From: Aphelocoma coerulescens
Taxonomy: Eukaryota; Chordata; Aves; Passeriformes; Corvidae
Length of the DNA stretch: 64,000 bases
NCBI RefSeq assembly: GCF_041296385.1
Contig: NW_027184079.1
Span: 992,001-1,056,000, forward strand
Direction: 5' to 3'
The translations under genes were made by a program, and so were the position numbers. The notes under the pieces were generated by a model. The model saw only the letters and a list, made by a program, of their open reading frames with translations, had not been told where the DNA came from and did no database searches. Shown here piece by piece: positions 58,746 through 64,000 of the stretch. Each line of letters begins with the position of its first letter. The stretch's first letter is position 1.

Positions 58746-59540
58746 GAATAGTCCTTTGTCTTCTATCTAGAAGCTCCAGGTTTTCTTCTTACAAGTTGTC
58801 TTTGTTTTCTTTGTCCACAGACAGGAGTCCCTGCTCTCCCAGAGCCCTGTTGATCATCAGAACCTGCTTGTGGCTGAGAATGCAGATAGCCACGAAAGGC
58901 CTAGAAGTAAAAACTGGAGCAAGGTTGTATGCAAGAAGATTTTCCCAGAGAAAAGCATCCTAGGAGCAGCAAGTGTCCTGGAGGTGCCAGTTGCCAGTAT
59001 ATGACTCCTAGGATGCTGTGGCGCTGCCAAAGTTGAAGAGGCTCAGAGAGCTGCCAGACATGATCCTCCAGCTGGAAAGGCAGATGTTGGGAGCTCCAGG
59101 GAATTCCTTGACGTCAGCAGTGGAGGAGCAGGATGAGGAAGATGTCCCCGCTTGGGCTACTTGTGGCAAGAGTGTCCGAGGCTCCCAGTGCCTCCGTGAG
59201 AGCGGCAGGACTGGAGACGGAGGAAGGCCTTTGGACAGGTGCAAGGTAAGAATGATGCATGGTCCCCAGTTGTGGTGAGTACAGAAACATTTCTTCCAAG
59301 CATCTCTAGCTTTTGAAATAGTTTGACATTCCGGTTTGAATTGCGTGAGCCTGGAAAGCCAGTAGTCTAAATGTTCAGATGTCTGCTATCCAATAGTAGA
59401 CATGAACTCAAGTCTCTCATAGAAACATCAGACTTTTTCCTTAAGCCAAGTGCTGGGAGGGGAATTTCTTCTGCAAAACTACTGTGCTTCTGCTGCTTGT
59501 TCCATTTTAGAAAGTTTCCTGCTTTGGCCCTGCCTTGATT
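58746..59540 (+). repeat. Unit 56, short class S1 variant (795 bp)
   Basis: Exon 58821-59245. Counterpart of unit 46 (GATGTCCCCGC), with GCAGATAGCC and GTCCGAGGC. Confidence 0.95.
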
Positions 59541-60743
59541 GAATAGTCCTTTCTCTTCTAACTAGAAGCTCCAGGTTTTCTTCTTACAAGTTGTCTTTGT
59601 TTTCTTTGTCCACAGACAGGAGTCCCTGCTCTCCCAGAGCCATGTCGATCATCAGAAGCTGCTTGTGGCTGCGGATGCACATGGCCACGAAAGACCTAGA
59701 AGTAAAATCTGGAGCAAGGTCGTATGCAAGAAGATTTTCCCAGAGAAAAGCATCCTAGGAGCAGCAAGTGTCCTGGAGGTGCCAGTTGCCAGTATATGAC
59801 TCCTAGGATGCTGTGGCGCAGCCAAAGATGAAGAGGCTCAGAGAGCTGCCAGACATGATCCTCCAGCAGCAAAGGCAGGTGTTTGCAGCTCCAGGGAATT
59901 CCCTGACGTCAGCAGTGGAGGAGCAGGATGAGGAAGATGTCCACGCTTGGGCTACTTGTGGCAAGAGTGTCCAAGGCTCCCAGTGCCTCCGTGGGAGCTG
60001 CGGGACTGGAGACGGAGGAAGGCCTTTTGGCAGGACTGGCTGCTCCCTCAGAGCCGCGGCTCTCAGCAGAACCGTCTCGTTGCTGAGGATGCACCTGTCC
60101 AGGAAGAGCATTGCAGAGGAGTAGGAGTCCAGCTCATTGCAGTAAGGGAATGGCTGAGGGATGTTTCCCAGGAGCAACTTTGCTGGAGGTGCCAGTTCCA
60201 GTCCGTGAGTCGCAGGATGCTGCAGCGCTGCCATAGGAGAAGGCATTTGGCATGGTGCTAGAGAAGATCCTTGAGCAGCAAAGGCAAGTGTTTGCAGCTC
60301 CAGGGAATTCCTAGATGTCAGCAGTGGAAGATCAGGATGAGGAAGATGTCCGCGCTTGGGCTACTTGTGGCACGAGCCTCCATCCCTGCCCGACCCTGGG
60401 TGAGAGTTGCCAGAGCGCAGATGGAGGAAGGCCTTTGGACAGGTGCAAGGTAAGAATGATGGATGGTCGGCAGTTGTGGTGTAAACAGAAACATTTCTTG
60501 CAATCATCCCTTCTGTTAGAATAGTTTCACTTTCCGGTTTGAATAGCGTGAGCCTGGAGCGCCAATACTCTAAATGTTCAGACGTCTGCTCCCCAATAGT
60601 AGACATGAACTCAAGTCTCTCATAGAAACATCAGGCTTTTTCATTAAGCCAAGTGCTGGGAGGGGAATTTCTTCTGCAAAACTGCTCTGCTTCTTCTGCT
60701 TGTTCCATTTTAGAAAGTTTCCTGCTTTGGCCCTGCCTTGATT
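59541..60743 (+). repeat. Unit 57, long, family H (1,203 bp)
   Basis: Exon 59616-60449. Counterpart of unit 47. Confidence 0.95.
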
Positions 60744-61946
60744 GAATAGTCCTTTCTCTTCTATCTAGAAGCTCCAGGTTTTCTTCTTACAAGTTGTCTT
60801 TGTTTTCTTTGTCCACAGACAGGAGTCCCTGCTCTCCCAGAGCCCTGTTGATCATCAGAAGCTGCTCGTGGCCGCGGATGCACATGGCCACGAAAGACCT
60901 AGAAGTAAAATCTGGAGCAAGGTCGTATGCAAGAAGATTTTCCCAGAGAAAAGCATCCTAGGAGCAGCAAGTGTCCTGGAGGTGCCAGTTGCCAGTATAT
61001 GACTCCTAGGATGCTGTGGCGCAGCCAAAGATGAAGAGGCTCAGAGAGCTGCCAGACACGATCCTCGAGCAGGAAAGGCAGATGTTGGGAGCTCCAGGGA
61101 ATTCCCTGATGTCAGCAGTGGCGGAGCAGGATGAGGAAGATCTCGACGCTTGGGCTACTTGTGGCAAGAGTGTCCAAGGCTCCCAGTGCCTCCGTGGGAG
61201 CTGCAGGACTGGTGACGGAGGACAACCATTGGGCAGGACTGGCTGCTCCCTCAGAGCCGTGGCTCTCAGCAGAACCGTCTCATTGCTGAGGATGCACCTG
61301 TCCAGGAAGAGCATTGCAGAGGAGTAGGAGTCCAGCTCATTGCAGTAAGGGAATGGCTGAGGGATGTTTCCCAGGAGCAACTTTGCTGGAGGTGCCAGTT
61401 CCAGTCCGTGGCTCGCAGGATGCTGCAGCACTGCCATAGGAGAAGGGGTTTTGCATGGTGCTAGAGAAGGTCCTCGAGCAGCAAAGGCAGGTGTTTGCAG
61501 CTCCAGGGAATACCCTGACGTCAGCAGTAGAGTAGCAGGATGAGGAAGATGTCCATGCTTGGGCTACTTGTGGCAAGAGCCTCTATCCCTGCCCTTGCCT
61601 GAGTGAGAGTTGCCGGAGCGCAGACGGAGGAAGGCCTTTGGACAGGTGCAAGGTAAGAATGATGCATGGTCGGCAGTCGTGGTGTAAACAGAAACATTTC
61701 TTGCAATCATCCTTACTGTTAGAGTAGTTTCACTTTCCGGTTTGAATAGCGTGAGCCTGGAAAGCCAATAGTCTAAATGTTCAGATGTCTGGTACCCAAT
61801 AGTAGACATGAACTCATGTCTCTCACAGAAACATCAGGCGTTTTCCTTAAGCCAAGTGCTGGGAGGGGAATTTCTTCTGCAATACTGCTGTGCTTCTGCT
61901 GCTTGTTCCATTTTAGAAAGTTTCCTCCCTTGGCTCTGCCTTGATT
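60744..61946 (+). repeat. Unit 58, long, fusion of unit-48 and unit-49 counterparts (1,203 bp)
   Basis: Exon 60819-61652. The front, linker and GGGGTTTTGCATGG follow unit 48. B2 (CAGTAGAGTAGC, CCTCTATCCC) and the intron follow unit 49. GATCTCGACGC in B1 is an extra E-like patch. Confidence 0.94.
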
Positions 61947-63149
61947 GAATAGTCCTTTCTCTTCTAACTAGAAGCTCCAGGTTTTCTTCTTACAAGTTGT
62001 CTTTGTTTTCTTTGTCCACAGACAGGAGTCCCTGCTCTCCCAGAGCCATGTCGATCATCAGAAGCTGCTTGTGGCTGCGGATGCACATGGCCACGAAAGA
62101 CCTAGAAGTAAAATCTGGAGCAAGGTCGTATGCAAGAAGATTTTCCCAGAGAAAAGCATCCTAGGAGCAGCAAGTGTCCTGGAGGTGCCAGTTGCCAGTA
62201 TATGACTCCTAGGATGCTGTGGCGCAGCCAAAGATGAAGAGGCTCAGAGAGCTGCCAGACATGATCCTCCAGCAGCAAAGGCAGGTGTTTGCAGCTCCAG
62301 GGAATTCCCTGACGTCAGCAGTGGAGGAGCAGGATGAGGAAGATGTCCACGCTTGGGCTACTTGTGGCAAGAGTGTCCAAGGCTCCCAGTGCCTCCGTGG
62401 GAGCTGCGGGACTGGAGACGGAGGAAGGCCTTTTGGCAGGACTGGCTGCTCCCTCAGAGCCGCGGCTCTCAGCAGAACCGTCTCGTTGCTGAGGATGCAC
62501 CTGTCCAGGAAGAGCATTGCAGAGGAGTAGGAGTCCAGCTCATTGCAGTAAGGGAATGGCTGAGGGATGTTTCCCAGGAGCAACTTTGCTGGAGGTGCCA
62601 GTTCCAGTCCGTGAGTCGCAGGATGCTGCAGCGCTGCCATAGGAGAAGGCATTTGGCATGGTGCTAGAGAAGATCCTTGAGCAGCAAAGGCAAGTGTTTG
62701 CAGCTCCAGGGAATTCCTAGATGTCAGCAGTGGAAGATCAGGATGAGGAAGATGTCCGCGCTTGGGCTACTTGTGGCACGAGCCTCCATCCCTGCCCGAC
62801 CCTGGGTGAGAGTTGCCAGAGCGCAGATGGAGGAAGGCCTTTGGACAGGTGCAAGGTAAGAATGATGGATGGTCGGCAGTTGTGGTGTAAACAGAAACAT
62901 TTCTTGCAATCATCCCTTCTGTTAGAATAGTTTCACTTTCCGGTTTGAATAGCGTGAGCCTGGAGCGCCAATACTCTAAATGTTCAGACGTCTGCTCCCC
63001 AATAGTAGACATGAACTCAAGTCTCTCATAGCAACATCAGGCTTTTTCATTAAGCCAAGTGCTGGGAGGGGAATTTCTTCTGCAAAACTGCTCTGCTTCT
63101 TCTGCTTGTTCCATTTTAGAAAGTTTCCTGCTTTGGCCCTGCCTTGATT
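61947..63149 (+). repeat. Unit 59, long, family H (1,203 bp)
   Basis: Exon 62022-62855. Counterpart of unit 50. Confidence 0.95.
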
Positions 63150-63943
63150 GAATAGTCCTTTCTCTTCTATCTAGAAGCTCCAGGTTTTCTTCTTACAAGT
63201 TGTCTTTGTTTTCTTTGTCCACAGACAGGAGTCCCTGCTCTCCCAGAGCCCTGTTGATCATCAGAAGCTGCTCGTGGCCGCGGATGCACATGGCCACGAA
63301 AGACCTAGAAGTAAAATCTGGAGCAAGGTCGTATGCAAGAAGATTTTCCCAGAGAAAAGCATCCTAGGAGCAGCAAGTGTCCTGGAGGTGCCAGTTGCCA
63401 GTATATGACTCCTAGGATGCTGTGGCGCAGCCAAAGATGAAGAGGCTCAGAGAGCTGCCAGACACGATCCTCGAGCAGGAAAGGCAGATGTTGGGAGCTC
63501 CAGGGAATTCCCTGATGTCAGCAGTGGCGGAGCAGGATGAGGATGATGTCCACGCTTGGGCTACTTGTGGCAAGAGCCTCCATCCTTGCCCTTGCCTGGG
63601 TGAGAGTTGCCGGAGCTCAGACGGAGGAAGGCCTTTGGACAGGTGCAAGGTAAGAATGATGCATGGTCGGCAGTCGTGGTGTAAACAGAAACATTTCTTG
63701 CAATCATCCCTACTGTTAGAGTAGTTTCACTTTCCGGTTTGAATAGCGTGAGCATGGAAAGCCAATAGTCTAAATGTTCAGATGTCTGGTACCCAATAGT
63801 AGACATGAACTCAAGTCTCTCATAGAAACATCAGGCTTTTTCCTTAAGCCAAGTGCTGGGAGGGGAATTTCTTCTGCAAAACTACTGTGCTTCTGCTGCT
63901 TGTTCCATTTTAGAAAGTTTCCTCCCTTGGCCCTGCCTTGATT
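63150..63943 (+). repeat. Unit 60, short class S2 (794 bp)
   Basis: Exon 63225-63649. GAGGATGATGTCC (relic EDDVHAW) is its own; CGGAGCTCAGACGG is shared with unit 51. Confidence 0.95.
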
Positions 63944-64000
63944 GAATAGTCCTTTTTTTTCTAACTAGAAGCTCCAGGTTTTCTTCTTACAAGTTGTCTT
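63944..64000 (+). repeat. Unit 61, partial (57 bp, cut by window end)
   Basis: Begins GAATAGTCC plus eight T and CTAACTAG, and stops before the acceptor. The start matches units 20, 25, 33, 38 and 52. Confidence 0.9.

Larger units (their letters stand above)
54351..63943 (+). repeat. 9,593-bp nine-unit contracted version of the 10,806-bp repeat
   Basis: Units 52-60 in the order D, E, S1, C, S1, H, fused F/G-D, H, S2. The size difference of 1,213 bp is explained exactly by loss of one 1,203-bp unit, with the fusion inside unit 58, plus a 10-bp deletion in unit 55. Unit 61 at the window edge starts like unit 52 (run of eight T), which suggests another copy follows. Confidence 0.88.
1..64000 (+). 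repeat. Exon-bearing tandem array (macrosatellite-like), 60 complete units
   Basis: The window is filled end to end by direct repeats that begin GAATAGTCC (GAATTGTCC in some copies). There are 40 long units of 1,193-1,204 bp and 20 short ones of 794-795 bp, all in the same orientation. Every unit carries an acceptor-like CCACAG, an exon-like segment and a donor-like CAAGGTAAGAAT. I saw no inserted transposon, no spacer and no single-copy flank. Neighbouring units are mostly of different families, while units three to thirteen places apart can be almost identical, so the array has a higher-order structure. The periods and orientation are seen directly. That it is an amplified gene fragment is inference. 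The unit start used here is arbitrary within the intron. Confidence 0.97.

Noticed and set aside
1..64000. CRISPR array, because of regular direct repeats
   Set aside because: Units are about 800-1,200 bp without unique spacers, with splice signals and no cas-like gene.
1..64000. Transposon or LTR-element array
   Set aside because: No terminal inverted repeats, target-site duplications, poly(A) tails or transposase, reverse transcriptase or integrase-like frames were seen.
1..64000. Chicken W-type XhoI/EcoRI satellite, suggested by the 1.2-kb and 0.8-kb sizes and many EcoRI and XhoI sites
   Set aside because: Those satellites are built of short A-run/T-run tandem motifs of about 21 bp. These units have no such substructure.
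1..64000. A single giant protein gene with about 60 coding exons
   Set aside because: The exons read through have stops in all three frames, phases differ between long and short exons, and the spliced frame ends within the next exon.

Overview
The whole 64-kb window is a head-to-tail tandem array with no single-copy DNA in it. I count 60 complete units plus the first 57 bases of a 61st, all in + orientation. Forty units are long (1,193-1,204 bp) and twenty are short (794-795 bp). I recognise no conserved gene, RNA gene, transposon, CRISPR array, origin or bacterial signal. The DNA looks eukaryotic and most likely vertebrate. Each unit carries a well-formed GT-AG exon-intron module, and many differences between copies are C/T or G/A at CpG positions, as expected in a methylated germline. 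I cannot name the species.

Unit layout (+ strand): about 75 bp of intron end (branch-point-like CTTAC, pyrimidine tract, CCACAG), then an exon-like segment, then a donor (CAAG|GTAAGAAT) and about 295 bp more of intron. The exon-like segment is 834 bp in most long units, 831 bp in three, 824 bp in seven, and 425 bp in all short units. A long exon consists of a leader (~154 bp), block B1 (~259 bp), a linker (~151 bp) and block B2 (~267 bp). B2 is a diverged copy of B1. Short exons have lost 409 bp by fusion of B1 to B2, and this happened in at least two ways. In the descriptions, S1 is the short class whose fused exon keeps B1 almost to its end, and S2 is the short class that switches to B2 sequence at the CTTGTGGCAAGAG box. 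Letters A, C, D, E, G, H are long families that I define by shared variants.

Regional layout: 1-3990 is a 1,995-bp long+short pair present twice. Region 3991-16404 is a mixed set of A, C, D, E and S1 units. Region 16405-26782 is a 5,189-bp five-unit block (E, S1, C/H, S2, G) present twice. A 13,570-bp segment containing such blocks is itself tandemly duplicated (about 16961-30530 and 30531-44100). From 43545 a ten-unit, 10,806-bp block is followed by a nine-unit, 9,593-bp version (54351-63943) that has lost one unit by fusion. The array continues past both window ends.

Coding: the exons hold protein-like relic frames, for example an acidic stretch DEEDVHAWATCGKS, but the units I read through are stopped or frameshifted in all three frames, and splicing unit to unit does not give a continuous reading frame. 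The best reading is an exon-bearing macrosatellite: either a decayed, amplified gene fragment or a repeated-exon non-coding transcription unit. The sequence alone does not show whether it is transcribed.
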